Below are positions 49,517 through 58,808 of a stretch of 64,000 nucleotides of DNA, piece after piece. Below the pieces are notes generated by a model. It searched no databases, was not told the origin of the DNA, and saw only the letters and a list, made by a program, of their open reading frames with translations. This stretch comes from Nocardiopsis potens DSM 45234. Its GTDB lineage: Bacteria; Actinomycetota; Actinomycetes; Streptosporangiales; Streptosporangiaceae. Positions within the stretch are counted from its first letter, which is position 1. Every line of letters starts with the position of its first letter. The stretch lies in the NCBI RefSeq assembly GCF_000341105.1, contig NZ_ANBB01000027.1:1-64000 (forward strand), given 5' to 3'. The position numbers and the translations under genes were made by a program.

Positions 49517-50959
49517 TCATCGCGGCCGGTGCGCCCCGGCCGCAGGGGCGGCGATGTAGGCGGCGACCCGCCGGTCCAGGTGGGCGCGGAGGTCGGCCAG
49601 GCCGGAGGAGCCCTCGCCGAACCGGGCCAGCTCGACCAGGGACGGCAGCGCCGCGGCGTCGCGGATGCCCACCACGGGCACCGACGCGGAGAGCGGGGCG
49701 GTGCCCAGCCGCTCGGCGTCGACCACCGGGTTGAGGTGGACCGCGGAGACGGTCCGGTCCGGGTCGATCCGGGTGCGCCAGGCGTCCAGCAGCGCCGCGG
49801 GCACCGGCGGGCAGTCGTCGTGCCCGTCGGAGACGATGACCAGCCGCTCCGGCCGGGTGTCCAGGGCGTCCAGGATCCGCTCGACCAGCGGGCTGGAGCC
49901 CAGCGGGCGGACGGTGAGCGCGTCGGTGCGCCCGGACAGCCAGTGCGCGGTGTAGCCGGGGGACAGCTCGGCCATGAGGAAGTGGCAGGCCAGCGCCACC
50001 GCCAGCGGGCGGTTCCGCTTCACCGGGGAGCCGAAGGAGGAGTAGCTGTCGTCCAGCACCGCCGCGGTGGGGCCCCAGGTCCCGGCGTGCGCGCCGGCGG
50101 TGCGCCGGGCCGAGGCGCGCAGCGCGCCGGTCAGCTCGGCGCGGCGCTCCTCGCGCTCCCGGACCGGCAGCGCGAGCACGTAGGAGCAGAGCCGGGTGAG
50201 GTCGGCCCGGCCCAGGTCGTAGCCGGTGGGCAGGGCGCGCTCGCGCATGTCGCGGTCCATCCGCAGCAGCTCGCCGGAGGTCGCCGAGGCGCGGGCGCGC
50301 TCCAGGAACCGGTCCCGGGGCACGCGGTGCCGGGCGGCGAACCCCGCGGCCACGGTGAGCGGCAGCCCGTAGGCGGCCTCCATGCTGTACCGGGCGCTCC
50401 GGTAGGCCTCCAGGACCGGGGTGGCGAACGGGCGGGTGCGGCGCCCGGCGGCGAAGCAGAAGTCGGCGAGCTCGCCGGGCAGCCGCAGGTGGGCGTGGCG
50501 GGCGGCGGCGGTGAGCCCGGAGCGGTACTTGACCGCGTCGAACGCCGGGTCCGGGCGGTTCCGCAGCCACCGGGCGATGACCGCCCGGGTGCGGCGGTTG
50601 TTGACCCGGTCGGCGGCGAGCCGGCGGAACAGCCGGTAGGCGCGCTGCGGGGGCAGGTCGGCCAGGCGGCGGGCGATCAGCGCGCCCTCCTCGGGCAGCG
50701 CGGCGGCGCCGGGCGCGGCCGGCTCGGAGAGCAGCCCGTGCACGATCCGCGCGGCGTTGTGGTCGTTGACGTCCAGGGCGAGCGCCGCCGCGTACAGGTC
50801 CCGGTAGTTGACGCGCACGTAGGAGTGGAGGAAATCGAGGGTGAGCCGCTGCTCGCCGGGGCCGTCGAGGAACTCCCGCTGCCCGGTGCCGCTGATCGCG
50901 GCGTTGGTGAAGCGCAGGACGTCCTCGCAGGCCAGAAGGTCGGCGTAGGTGTCGGTCAT
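49517..50959 (-). CDS. vWA protein with helical-repeat N-terminus, Ro60/TROVE-like
   Basis: A 480-residue protein. About residues 20-260 are helical repeats (HEAT-like; KYRSGLTAAARHAHLRLPGELADFCF). The C-terminal 200 residues are a von Willebrand A domain with intact metal site: AVLDDSYSSFGS contains D-x-S-x-S and VIVSDGHDDCP the later acid. A helical ring plus vWA is the Ro60/TROVE plan, so RNA binding is possible, but I cannot show a TROVE family match. ATG 50959. First gene of an operon with the ARPP-2 gene. Confidence 0.72.
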   Translation of the reverse strand: MTDTYADLLACEDVLRFTNAAISGTGQREFLDGPGEQRLTLDFLHSYVRVNYRDLYAAALALDVNDHNAARIVHGLLSEPAAPGAAALPEEGALIARRLADLPPQRAYRLFRRLAADRVNNRRTRAVIARWLRNRPDPAFDAVKYRSGLTAAARHAHLRLPGELADFCFAAGRRTRPFATPVLEAYRSARYSMEAAYGLPLTVAAGFAARHRVPRDRFLERARASATSGELLRMDRDMRERALPTGYDLGRADLTRLCSYVLALPVREREERRAELTGALRASARRTAGAHAGTWGPTAAVLDDSYSSFGSPVKRNRPLAVALACHFLMAELSPGYTAHWLSGRTDALTVRPLGSSPLVERILDALDTRPERLVIVSDGHDDCPPVPAALLDAWRTRIDPDRTVSAVHLNPVVDAERLGTAPLSASVPVVGIRDAAALPSLVELARFGEGSSGLADLRAHLDRRVAAYIAAPAAGAHRPR

Positions 50960-51705
50960 GGACGCTCCGCTGATCGGTGGGGGAGGCCGGCCGGGGAAGT
51001 GGAGGGGCGAACTGCGTGATGAGCGCTTAAGAGGCGATATCCGGAAGTCGCACCGGAGTCCCACGGCCGGCCCGCCCCGAGGCTAGCAGCGGGGTTTCCC
51101 GGCGGTCACGGCGTTTTCCGGCCGCCCCGGGCCCCGGCGCACCGCACGGCCCGGAGCGCGGCCGGGCCGGGGACGCCGCCCCGGCCGGGCCGGGGACGCG
51201 GTCCGCTCGGCGCGACCGGCGGGAAGGGGCCCTCGCACGGGGGATCCCGCCGGGCCGCGCTCTGTGCACTGGCGGGCGATCCGCTCAGGCCGGGCCTTCC
51301 CCGGCCGCGCGGTCGGCGGGAGCGGGCGCCACCGCCCGTTCCGGCCCGGCCCCGGCGCGCGGCCGCCTCCCGCTCCCCGCTCGCTTCGGGCCCGGCAGCA
51401 GAGCGCCGCCTCTGCGGTCAGGGGCGGGCGGCCGGCCCGGAAGGAGGCCGGCGCCCTCGCGGCCGGCGGGCGTGCCGCAGGCGGGGCGGCCGTGTCGGGG
51501 CCGATGGCCGGGAGGCGGCCGGGGCGTACGGGCGGCTCCGCCGGCCCCGTCGCCCCGGCCTGCTCCGGCCGGACGTCCTCGGCCCGGGGCCGGGCGGTCG
51601 GCGGCCCTGCGCGGTCCTGCCGGGAGCGCCCGTCGCCGGGCGGCCGCTGCGGCGGGGAGCCCGCCGAGGGCCCCGGCCGGGGGCGGAGTCCTCCCGGCGG
51701 CGGTC
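50960..51705. other. 746-bp region without a supported gene
   Basis: It contains the promoter side of the vWA gene, with a less GC-rich stretch at about 51010-51050 (GCGTGATGAGCGCTTAAGAG). The rest is extremely GC-rich; the reading frames are Arg/Pro/Gly artefacts. If the vWA protein is Ro60-like, a Y-type RNA could lie here, but I found no clear fold by eye. Confidence 0.4.
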
Positions 51706-52158
51706 TCAGGCGTAGGGGTCGGTGGCGGCGCGCAGCCGGGTGAGGATGCCGCGCAGCCGGTCCATGTCCTCGGCGCCCAGGTGGGCCCGCCACTCCGCCT
51801 CCACCTCGGCGACCGCCTCCGCGGCGCGCTCGGCGGCCCGGCGGCCGCGCTCGGCGACGCGGATCAGCCGGGCGCGGGCGTCGGTCGGGTCGGGGGTGCG
51901 CTCCACGTACCCCATTCCCTCCAGCTGGTCCACCAGGTACCCGGCGGTCTGCTTGGTGACCTGCGCCTGCTCGGCCAGGTCGGTGAGCCGGGTGCCGTGC
52001 GGGCCGACCCGCTGCAGCACCCGGGCCTGAGCGAGGGTGAAATCGGTGAAGCCCGCCTCGCGGAGCGCGGCGAAGACCCGGTTCTCCAGCGCCCGGTACG
52101 GGATGAACAGCAGGAGGCCGGTGTTGAGCCCGGCGGGCTCCTTCTCGGTGCGTGCCAT
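51706..52158 (-). CDS. MarR-family transcriptional regulator
   Basis: A 150-residue winged-helix regulator. FTDFTLAQARVLQRVG, TRLTDLAEQAQVTKQTAGYLVDQLE and YVERTPDPTDARARLIRVAERG give the MarR DNA-binding and wing regions. It is divergent from the maleylpyruvate isomerase-like gene, and the palindrome at 52189-52202 is the likely operator. Confidence 0.9.
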   Translation of the reverse strand: MARTEKEPAGLNTGLLLFIPYRALENRVFAALREAGFTDFTLAQARVLQRVGPHGTRLTDLAEQAQVTKQTAGYLVDQLEGMGYVERTPDPTDARARLIRVAERGRRAAERAAEAVAEVEAEWRAHLGAEDMDRLRGILTRLRAATDPYA

Positions 52159-52188
52159 GCGCCCCCCATTGACGCCGGTGCGGACATC

Positions 52189-52202
52189 TGATCAAATGGT
52201 CA
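52189..52202. promoter_or_regulatory. MarR-type operator in the divergent region
   Basis: TGATCA-AA-TGGTCA is an imperfect palindrome, followed by TACTAT (52211-52216) as a possible -10 for the rightward gene. The 9-mer TGATCAAAT also occurs at 31929 upstream of the thioesterase. Confidence 0.55.
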
Positions 52203-52261
52203 GAGATTCTTACTATATCCGGTGGGTGCGGAGCACCCGCCGCCGCCCCTGGGGGCGCGCC

Positions 52262-52927
52262 ATGGACGAGGCGACGATCTGGCAGGCCATCACCGGGCAG
52301 CGGATCGAACTGGCCGATCTGCTGGACGGGCTGACCGATGAGCAGTGGGAGGCGCCGTCGCTGTGCGCGGGCTGGCGGGTGCGCGACGTCGCCGCGCACC
52401 TGGCGATGACCAGCAGACCGCCCGGCCTGGCGGCGATCCTGGCCGGCACGGTGCGCGCGGGCGGCAGCATCGACCGGTTCAACCGGGACGCCGCCGTGCG
52501 CTACGCCGCCGCCCGCCCGGCCGCCGCACTCGCCGCGGAGCTCCGGGAGCGCGCCGGCTCGCACCGCATCCCGGCGGTCACCGACCACCGCAACATCCTG
52601 GTCGACGTGCTGGTGCACGGGCAGGACATGGCGGTCCCGCTCGGGCTGGACCGCCCGGTGCCGCCGGGGCCGGGCCGCGCCGCCGCGGACCGGGTCTGGT
52701 CGATGGGGTGGCCGTTCCGGGCCCGCCGGAGGATGCGCGGCTTCCGGCTCACCGCCACCGACACCGACTGGTCGGCGGGGAGCGGGGCCGAGGTGCGGGC
52801 GCCCCTGGCCGCGCTCCTGCTGCTGCTCACCGCGCGCCCCGCCGCCTTCGACCGGCTGGAGGGGGCCGGAGCCCCCGCACTGGTCCACCGGCTGAGCAGG
52901 GGCGCACTCCACCGGGCCCGCCCCTGA
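52262..52927 (+). CDS. Maleylpyruvate isomerase family (TIGR03083/DinB-like) protein
   Basis: A 221-residue DinB-fold protein. ITGQRIELADLLDGLTDEQWEAPSLCAGWRVRDVAAHLA is the N-terminal signature of the mycothiol-dependent maleylpyruvate isomerase group, and NILVDVLVHGQDMAVPLG completes the His-x3-Asp metal site pattern. The actual role may be mycothiol-dependent detoxification. Divergent MarR gene suggests inducible expression by a lipophilic or phenolic signal. Confidence 0.85.
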   Translation: MDEATIWQAITGQRIELADLLDGLTDEQWEAPSLCAGWRVRDVAAHLAMTSRPPGLAAILAGTVRAGGSIDRFNRDAAVRYAAARPAAALAAELRERAGSHRIPAVTDHRNILVDVLVHGQDMAVPLGLDRPVPPGPGRAAADRVWSMGWPFRARRRMRGFRLTATDTDWSAGSGAEVRAPLAALLLLLTARPAAFDRLEGAGAPALVHRLSRGALHRARP

Positions 52928-53237
52928 TCCGCCGATGGGGGAGGAGGCGGGCACCGGAAATGCGCCCCGCGCCCCCGGCCCTCCCCGCGCCCGCCGTCGG
53001 GGCACGCCTCCCCTCGGCGCCCCGGACGGACTCCGAGGCGCCGTGCGCGTCGAAACGCGCCGGGCGGGTGGGATACGGCACGTCGCGGCGGATCCCCTTG
53101 TCAGCAGGGCGGGAAGGGGGCGGGTGAAACGCGCCACCCGCCGCGGCCGGACTGCTCTGGCTAGCATGGGCGTTTTGCCGGAAGCCCCTGGCTTTCCCTG
53201 ACTGTCACCGGCCGCGTGCCGGCGTCCGCAGACCGAC

Positions 53238-54917
53238 GTGCCATTCCGGTCGCGGACGGACCCCGAGGAGTGTCCTCCAATCACCACGATCGACGAGCGG
53301 CGTTCGCCCCTGCCCCGAACCGGGCGCGCGGACGCCTGGGTGATGGCCGTCAGCGGCGGCCTGCTCGCGGCCTTCGTCGCCGCGGCCCTCATCGCCCCCG
53401 GCGCCACCGGATCCGCCGTGAGCGCCGCCTTCACCTGGTCCGCCGACTGGTTCGGCGCCTTCTGGCAGCTGCTCCTGACGGCCACCGTCGCGGTCGCCGC
53501 GGTGCTCGCCTTCTCCCGCTACGGCCGGGTGCGCATGGGCGGCACCGGCAAGCCCGAGTTCAGCCGCTTCAAGTGGGTCGCCATGGTGCTGACCACGCTG
53601 CTCGCGGCCGGCGGCGTGTTCTGGGCGGCGGCCGAGCCGATCGCCCACTACACCCAGGCCCCGCCGCAGTACGCCGACTCCCTGGACGGGCCGATGGCCG
53701 ACGTCGCCGTGGCGCTCGCCCAGACCTTCACCCACTGGGGGCTGGCCGCCTGGGCCATCGGCGGCTCGCTCGCCACCCTGGTCATGATGCACGGCGTGCA
53801 GAAGGGCATGCCGCTGCGCCCGCGGACGCTGCTCTACCCGCTGATGGGCGAGCGGGTCCGGACGCACTGGCTGGGCACCGCGACCGACATCGCCTGCGTG
53901 GTGGCGACCGTCGCCGGCACCGTGGGGCCGCTCGGCTTCCTCGGCCTGCAGGTCTCCTACATGTCGGGCACCCTCTTCGGCACGCCCGACGGCTACGCCG
54001 TCCAGGTGGGCATCATCCTCGCCCTCACCGCGGTCGCCGCGGTCTCCCTGCTCAGCGGGATCTCGCGCGGGATCCAGCTGCTGAGCAGGATCAACGTGTG
54101 GGTCGCGCTCCTGCTCGTGCTGGCCATCGTCGCCCTGGGGTCGGCCGCGTTCGTCGCCGACGCCTACCTCCAGGCGAGTGCGGTCTACGTCCGCGAGTTC
54201 ACCGCCATGTCGCTGTTCCGCGGAGACACCGAGTGGCTCGCCTACTGGACCGTGTTCTTCTTCGGCTGGTTCCTGGGCTACGCGCCGATGATGGCGATCT
54301 TCATCGCCCGCATCTCCCGCGGCCGCACCGTCCGCGACATCTTCGTCGGCGCGACCGTCCTGCCCGCGGTCGTCACCAACGTGTGGTTCAGCGCCCTCGG
54401 CGGCACCGGCCTCTACCTGGAGCGGCAGCAGCCCGGCGTGGTCTCGGGCCCCTACGCCGAGCACGGGCTGCCGGCCGCCGCCATGTCCATCATCCAGGCG
54501 CTGCCCTACACCGCGGTGCTCGGCGTGATCATGGTGGCCGTGTCGCTGATCTTCTTCGCCTCCACCATGGACACCATGTCCTACACCATCTCGACGTCCA
54601 GCATGCGCGACGGCGAACCCTCCAGATGGGTCCGGCTGTTCTGGTGCCTGGGCATGGGCCTGGCCGGCGCCGCCCTGCTCGGCGTCGGCGACGGCGGCGT
54701 CGACGCGCTCCAGTCGTTCATCGTGGTCGCCGCGGTCCCGGTCGGCTTCATCCTGCTGCCGACCCTGTGGACCGGCCCGCGCGTGGTGATGGAACTCGCC
54801 GCCGAACAGGGCATCACCGCCCCGCGCCGCTCCGCGCCCACCGCCGAGCAGGCCGCCCCCGCGGAGCAGGGCGAGGCGGAGCACCAGGAGCCCGCCCCGG
54901 CCGCCGCCGGCCGCTGA
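53238..54917 (+). CDS. BCCT family betaine/choline/carnitine transporter
   Basis: A 559-residue secondary transporter with twelve predicted helices. FWAAAEPIAHYTQAPPQ, TFTHWGLAAWAIGG and FFGWFLGYAPMMAIFIARISRGRTVRDIF are the BCCT signatures, covering the Trp-rich binding region and the conserved cytoplasmic loop. It imports compatible solutes, coupled to sodium or protons. GTG 53238 lacks a clear ribosome binding site. The C-terminal tail is Ala/Glu/Pro-rich, as in osmosensing members. A -10 like TAGCAT lies at 53162. Confidence 0.9.
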   Translation: MPFRSRTDPEECPPITTIDERRSPLPRTGRADAWVMAVSGGLLAAFVAAALIAPGATGSAVSAAFTWSADWFGAFWQLLLTATVAVAAVLAFSRYGRVRMGGTGKPEFSRFKWVAMVLTTLLAAGGVFWAAAEPIAHYTQAPPQYADSLDGPMADVAVALAQTFTHWGLAAWAIGGSLATLVMMHGVQKGMPLRPRTLLYPLMGERVRTHWLGTATDIACVVATVAGTVGPLGFLGLQVSYMSGTLFGTPDGYAVQVGIILALTAVAAVSLLSGISRGIQLLSRINVWVALLLVLAIVALGSAAFVADAYLQASAVYVREFTAMSLFRGDTEWLAYWTVFFFGWFLGYAPMMAIFIARISRGRTVRDIFVGATVLPAVVTNVWFSALGGTGLYLERQQPGVVSGPYAEHGLPAAAMSIIQALPYTAVLGVIMVAVSLIFFASTMDTMSYTISTSSMRDGEPSRWVRLFWCLGMGLAGAALLGVGDGGVDALQSFIVVAAVPVGFILLPTLWTGPRVVMELAAEQGITAPRRSAPTAEQAAPAEQGEAEHQEPAPAAAGR

Positions 54918-54929
54918 CCTCCCGCCCCC

Positions 54930-54965
54930 GCGCCGCGCCCCGCCGCCCCCGGCGGGGCGCGGCGC
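54930..54965 (+). terminator. Terminator after the BCCT gene
   Basis: GCGCCGCGCCCCGCC (54930-54944) pairs perfectly with GGCGGGGCGCGGCGC (54951-54965), then TTCCGTTTCCC. Starts 12 bases after the stop. Confidence 0.8.
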
Positions 54966-55063
54966 TTCCGTTTCCCGGTTCCCCGTCCGGGACGGCCCCG
55001 GTACCCTGGCGCCTCCCCGGAGGACTCTGCCCGCCCCCGGCGCCGGTGGAATCGAGTGGAACC

Positions 55064-55510
55064 GTGAGCGACGACACCCTCTCCGTCATCCCGTCCGACC
55101 CCGACTGGAGCCCGGGGCCGGACGCGGCGCGGCGCGCCGCGTCCGCCGCCGCGGCGGCAGCGGACGGGGACACCGAGACGACCTGGCACGAGGGGATCGC
55201 CCTCATCGACTGCGGCGCGAACCTGGAGCGGATCGGCTGCCCGGGCTGCGGTGCCGCGATCGCCCCGGAGCAGTGGGCCGACCTGGTCGGAGCCTGCCAT
55301 GAGAGCGGCTTCGCCGACCTCATGGCGGAGCTTCCCTGCTGCGGGGCGGAGACGCCGCTGAACGCACTGGACTACCGCTGGCCGTGCGGCTTCGCCCGTT
55401 TCGAGATCAAGGTCTGGAACCCCGTGCGCGCCTGGCTCACCGAGGAAGAGCTCACCCGGATCGGCGGGCTGCTGGGGCACCGGGTGCGGCAGGTCAGAGC
55501 GCACCTCTGA
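55064..55510 (+). CDS. Conserved hypothetical protein with Cys pairs
   Basis: A 148-residue soluble protein. IGCPGCGAAI and LPCCGAETPLN are Cys pairs that could bind zinc, in a small domain with Trp-rich ends. YRWPCGFARFEIKVWNP and LTEEELTRIGGLLGH close it. No known family comes to mind. GTG start without a strong ribosome binding site; the frame and composition support translation. Monocistronic. Confidence 0.75.
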   Translation: MSDDTLSVIPSDPDWSPGPDAARRAASAAAAAADGDTETTWHEGIALIDCGANLERIGCPGCGAAIAPEQWADLVGACHESGFADLMAELPCCGAETPLNALDYRWPCGFARFEIKVWNPVRAWLTEEELTRIGGLLGHRVRQVRAHL

Positions 55511-55545
55511 ACCCGGACGGACGCCTCCCTGGAATCCGGGGCGGG

Positions 55546-56298
55546 TCAGGCGTCGCGGCGGATCAGGGCCGCTCCGTACCCGGTGAGGGAGAGGAGGGCC
55601 CACAGCGCGAGGGCGAGCGCGGCGGTCCCCGGCGGGAGTTGGTGCACGTCGTAGGCGGGGGTCCCGACCAGGCTCAGGGCCGCCTGGTCGGGCAGGAACC
55701 GGAGCCCCGCGGGCCACTGCAGGGCACCGGTGGCGACGACGACGGGGAGGGTGATCAGGATCCCCAGGGGTGCGATCGCGCTGCGGAGAAGGCCGGCGAG
55801 GCCGAAGGCGATGGCCGACATGAGCACGTAAACGGCGACCCAGCGCCCGAGGTCGAGGAGGAGCCCGCCGGCCCCCAGCCCTGCCGAGATCCCGATGATC
55901 AGCCGCGCGGGGGCGAGCGCGGCGACCGCGGCGGCGAGCGCCGCCGCGATCATCGCGGCCGTCTTCCCGAGCAGGAGGACGCGCCGGTCGGGCGTCGCGG
56001 CGAGGCTCATCCGGAGCTGCCCGCCGCGGTACTCGCCGGCCGCGGCGTGCACGGGCAGGACCAGGAACGCGTACACCGGGGCGAGCATGAGGGTGCCGAA
56101 GGAGGAGAGCGTCGACGGTCCCCGGGCGCCCCCGGTGTAGAAGGCCGTGCCCGACGCGTCGATCACCGCCAGAAGGGTGTTCACGGCCGCGGCGACGGCG
56201 AGCAGGGCGACGGCGACCGGATCCGTGGCGATCTTGACGGCCTCCGCGGCGATGACGTCGCGCCGGCGGATCTCGGGCGGTGCGGCCGCTGCGCTCAT
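55546..56298 (-). CDS. ABC-2 type transporter permease (second subunit)
   Basis: A 250-residue membrane protein with six hydrophobic segments (AVALLAVAAAVNTLLAVI, GTLMLAPVYAFLVLPVHAAAGEYRGGQLRMSLAATPDR with the typical ABC-2 loop). Its ATG overlaps the stop of the other permease gene by four bases (56295-56298). Third gene of the ATPase-permease-permease operon. Confidence 0.87.
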   Translation of the reverse strand: MSAAAAPPEIRRRDVIAAEAVKIATDPVAVALLAVAAAVNTLLAVIDASGTAFYTGGARGPSTLSSFGTLMLAPVYAFLVLPVHAAAGEYRGGQLRMSLAATPDRRVLLLGKTAAMIAAALAAAVAALAPARLIIGISAGLGAGGLLLDLGRWVAVYVLMSAIAFGLAGLLRSAIAPLGILITLPVVVATGALQWPAGLRFLPDQAALSLVGTPAYDVHQLPPGTAALALALWALLSLTGYGAALIRRDA

Positions 56299-57098
56299 CG
56301 GGCGTCCCTCCGCTTGACGGCCAGCGTCGCGGCGGCGGTGGCGGCGAGCGCCCAGCAGGTCAGGACGGCCGCGCCGTGTCCGGCACTGCCGGTCAGGGGG
56401 GCGCCCGCATCGCGCCCCTGCAGCAGGAGGTTGCGCGCCGCGCTCAACGGCAGGAACGCGTCCGCGGCGGGCGAGACCACTGCGACGATCTGCGCCATGG
56501 TCAGCATGATCAGGAGCACCACCGCGACGACCCCGGTCGGCGTGCGCCGGCCGATGAGGGTGATCCCGGTGCCGATCAGCGTGAACGTGACGATGAACAG
56601 CAGCAGGCGGGCCTCGGTGGCCAGCATCTCCGGGCTCCACAGCATGCCGGGGTTCCAGCCGCCGACGGCGGCGTAGGTGAACGCCGCGGCGATGGCGATG
56701 CACACGGTCCCGAGCGCGAGCGCATAGACCGCTGTGGCGAGGAACTTGCCCAGGACCAGGCGGGTGCGGTCGGGCACGGCGACCACGCTCAGGCCCAGCT
56801 GCCCGGCGCGGAACTCCGCGCCGGCGATCACCGCGCCGAGTATCGGGAAGAGGAGGCCCGGATTGAAGACGCCGACGCCGAGCGTCTGGCGGAGTTCCGT
56901 TTCGGCGTGGACGAGCCGCCCGTCGACCTCGGCCATTCCGTCGGGCCGCACGCCGGCGACCGTGTCGATGTTGAAACCGAGGGTCTGGTACTGGAAGAAG
57001 ACGTTGAGCGCGAGGACGGCGCCCGTCATGATCCAGACGCTCGGGAGGGTCAGAGCCTTCGCCAGCTCGGAGCGGATGATGTCCGGCACGCCGATCAC
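56295..57098 (-). CDS. ABC-2 type transporter permease (first subunit)
   Basis: A 267-residue membrane protein with six helices. ELAKALTLPSVWIMTGAVLALNVFF, GAEFRAGQLGLSVVAVPDRTRLVLGK is the ABC-2 cytoplasmic loop. GTG 57098 overlaps the ATPase stop (GTGA), so translation is coupled. It is homologous in plan to the downstream permease, so the transporter is probably a heterodimer. Confidence 0.87.
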   Translation of the reverse strand: MIGVPDIIRSELAKALTLPSVWIMTGAVLALNVFFQYQTLGFNIDTVAGVRPDGMAEVDGRLVHAETELRQTLGVGVFNPGLLFPILGAVIAGAEFRAGQLGLSVVAVPDRTRLVLGKFLATAVYALALGTVCIAIAAAFTYAAVGGWNPGMLWSPEMLATEARLLLFIVTFTLIGTGITLIGRRTPTGVVAVVLLIMLTMAQIVAVVSPAADAFLPLSAARNLLLQGRDAGAPLTGSAGHGAAVLTCWALAATAAATLAVKRRDAR

Positions 57099-57814
57099 CG
57101 GCTCTGCCCGGGTCGGCCGCCGGTCAGCGAGAAGAACGCCTCTTCGAGCGAGGCATGCCCTTCGGTGACCTCGGCCAGGGCGCCGTCCGCGATGATGCGG
57201 CCCTTGTCGATGATCACGATGTCGTCGACGGTCTCCGCGGTCTCGCCCATCAGGTGGCTGGAGAGCAGCACGGTGTTCCCCTGGTCCGCGTATCGCCGCA
57301 GGAACGTGCGGACGGTGCGGATGCCCTCGGGGTCGAGGCCGTTGACCGGCTCGTCGAGGACGAGGATGCGCGGCTCTCCGAGCAGCGCCGCGGCCAGGCC
57401 CAGCCGCTGCCTCATGCCCAGGGAGTACTTGCCCACCCGCACCTTCGCGGCCTCGGAGAGGCCCACCGTCTCCAGGACCTCGGAGATCCGCCGGGACGGG
57501 ATGCGGTTGGACCGGGCGATCCAGCGCAGGTGGTCGACCCCGCGGCGCTCCGGGACCGCCGAGGCACCGTCGAGCATCGCACCGACGGTCCTCAGCGGCC
57601 GCCGTATCGACGTGTACGGTCGGCCCTCGATGAGCGCCGTCCCGGACGTGGCCCGGTCGAGCCCCAGGAGAATGCGGAGCGTGCTCGATTTCCCCGCTCC
57701 ATTCGGACCGAGGAACCCGGTGACCCGCCCGGGGGCGGCGGTGAAACTCACCCCGTCGACGGCCGTTTTCGGCCCGTACTTCTTTGAAACGTTCTTCACT
57801 TCGATCATCGGCAC
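57095..57814 (-). CDS. ABC transporter ATP-binding protein (DrrA/BcrA-like)
   Basis: A 239-residue ATPase. Walker A LGPNGAGKSS, signature SLGMRQRLGLAAALLG, Walker B ILVLDEPVNGLDPEG, and LLSSHLMGE as H-loop are intact. The SLGM signature is typical of the BcrA/DrrA export type. GTG 57814 preferred; an ATG two codons further in is an alternative. Operon of three with overlapping starts, next to a two-component system, an arrangement common for peptide-antibiotic sensing and export. Confidence 0.9.
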   Translation of the reverse strand: MPMIEVKNVSKKYGPKTAVDGVSFTAAPGRVTGFLGPNGAGKSSTLRILLGLDRATSGTALIEGRPYTSIRRPLRTVGAMLDGASAVPERRGVDHLRWIARSNRIPSRRISEVLETVGLSEAAKVRVGKYSLGMRQRLGLAAALLGEPRILVLDEPVNGLDPEGIRTVRTFLRRYADQGNTVLLSSHLMGETAETVDDIVIIDKGRIIADGALAEVTEGHASLEEAFFSLTGGRPGQSR

Positions 57815-57971
57815 CGGTCTTCCTCGGTCGGACGCTTTCTCCGTGCGGGTCCAGCATCACGCGCGCGGGTCCGCCGTGCTGACACCCGAAAGGGGACAAT
57901 GGGAAAAGCGCGGCGGGATCGACCGGCGGGGCGGCGACCGGCGGCGCCGGCCCCGGAAGGCCGGTCGGGTC

Positions 57972-58718
57972 TCAGCGGATGACGCCCGCCTCATAGGCCA
58001 GGGCGACGAGTTGGGTCCGGTTCCTGGCCCCGAACTTCTCGAACATCCGCCGGAGGTACGTCCGCACGGTCTCGTTGCTCAGGTGCAGCTCGTCCGCGAT
58101 GTCCTGGCTCCGGTACCCGGCCGCCAGGAGCCGGCAGATCTTCGCCTGCTGCCCGGTGAAGGACGGACGCCCCCCGCCCGCTCCGGCGCGGCCGGGGCCC
58201 TCGCCGGCGGGCAGGAGGCCGGCCAGGCGGGACGCCACGTTCAGCGCCAGCGACGCGTGCCCCGCATGGACCGCCCTGACGGCGCTCAGCACCCGGGCGG
58301 GCGAAGCGCTCTTCAGGAGGAAGCCGGCCGCGCCGCAGCGCAGCGCCTCGTGCACGTATTCGTCGCGGTCGAACGCCGTGAGCACCACGGTCCTCGTGGG
58401 CAGGGAGCGCCGGTGCAGGTCGCGGACGACCTCGATCCCGGTCGGCCCCGGCATCTCGACGTCGAGCAGCAGGACGTCCGGTTCCAGCCCGGCCAGGCGC
58501 TCGGCGAGCCCTTCCCCGGTCCCGGCGGAACCGACCAGGTTCAAGCCGGGGACCTTTTCGAAGAACCTCTCGTAGGCGCGCAGGAAACCGGCGTCGTCGT
58601 CGGCCATGAAAACGTCTATGCTGCTCCCGGCGGAAAGGCCGCCCTCGGCTCCGCCCGCGCTGAAACCGGTGCCGTCCGTCGGAGCGGAGGAATATGAATT
58701 CGATGCCTGCACGTTCAT
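57972..58718 (-). CDS. NarL/LuxR-family response regulator
   Basis: A 248-residue response regulator. The receiver domain begins after a 33-residue Ser/Gly-rich tail at SIDVFMADDDAGF; phosphoacceptor Asp is in LLLDVEMPG, and KSAS holds the Lys. The HTH is FTGQQAKICRLLAAGYRSQDIADELHLSNETVRTYLRRMF. GGAGGGAG before ATG 58718. Divergent to the histidine kinase, 157 bp upstream of the ABC ATPase gene in the same direction, so it likely controls that operon. Confidence 0.9.
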   Translation of the reverse strand: MNVQASNSYSSAPTDGTGFSAGGAEGGLSAGSSIDVFMADDDAGFLRAYERFFEKVPGLNLVGSAGTGEGLAERLAGLEPDVLLLDVEMPGPTGIEVVRDLHRRSLPTRTVVLTAFDRDEYVHEALRCGAAGFLLKSASPARVLSAVRAVHAGHASLALNVASRLAGLLPAGEGPGRAGAGGGRPSFTGQQAKICRLLAAGYRSQDIADELHLSNETVRTYLRRMFEKFGARNRTQLVALAYEAGVIR

Positions 58719-58808
58719 CTCCCTCCGCGGAAACGGCTCGCCGGTATCGGGGGCAGGGATGCTAGCACGGCGGCCGCGCGGGTCGGATCGCCGTTCCGGG
58801 GCCGGCGG

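Noticed and set aside
51083-53485. 800-codon minus-strand frame
   Set aside because: It crosses the MarR gene out of frame and the opposite-strand isomerase gene.
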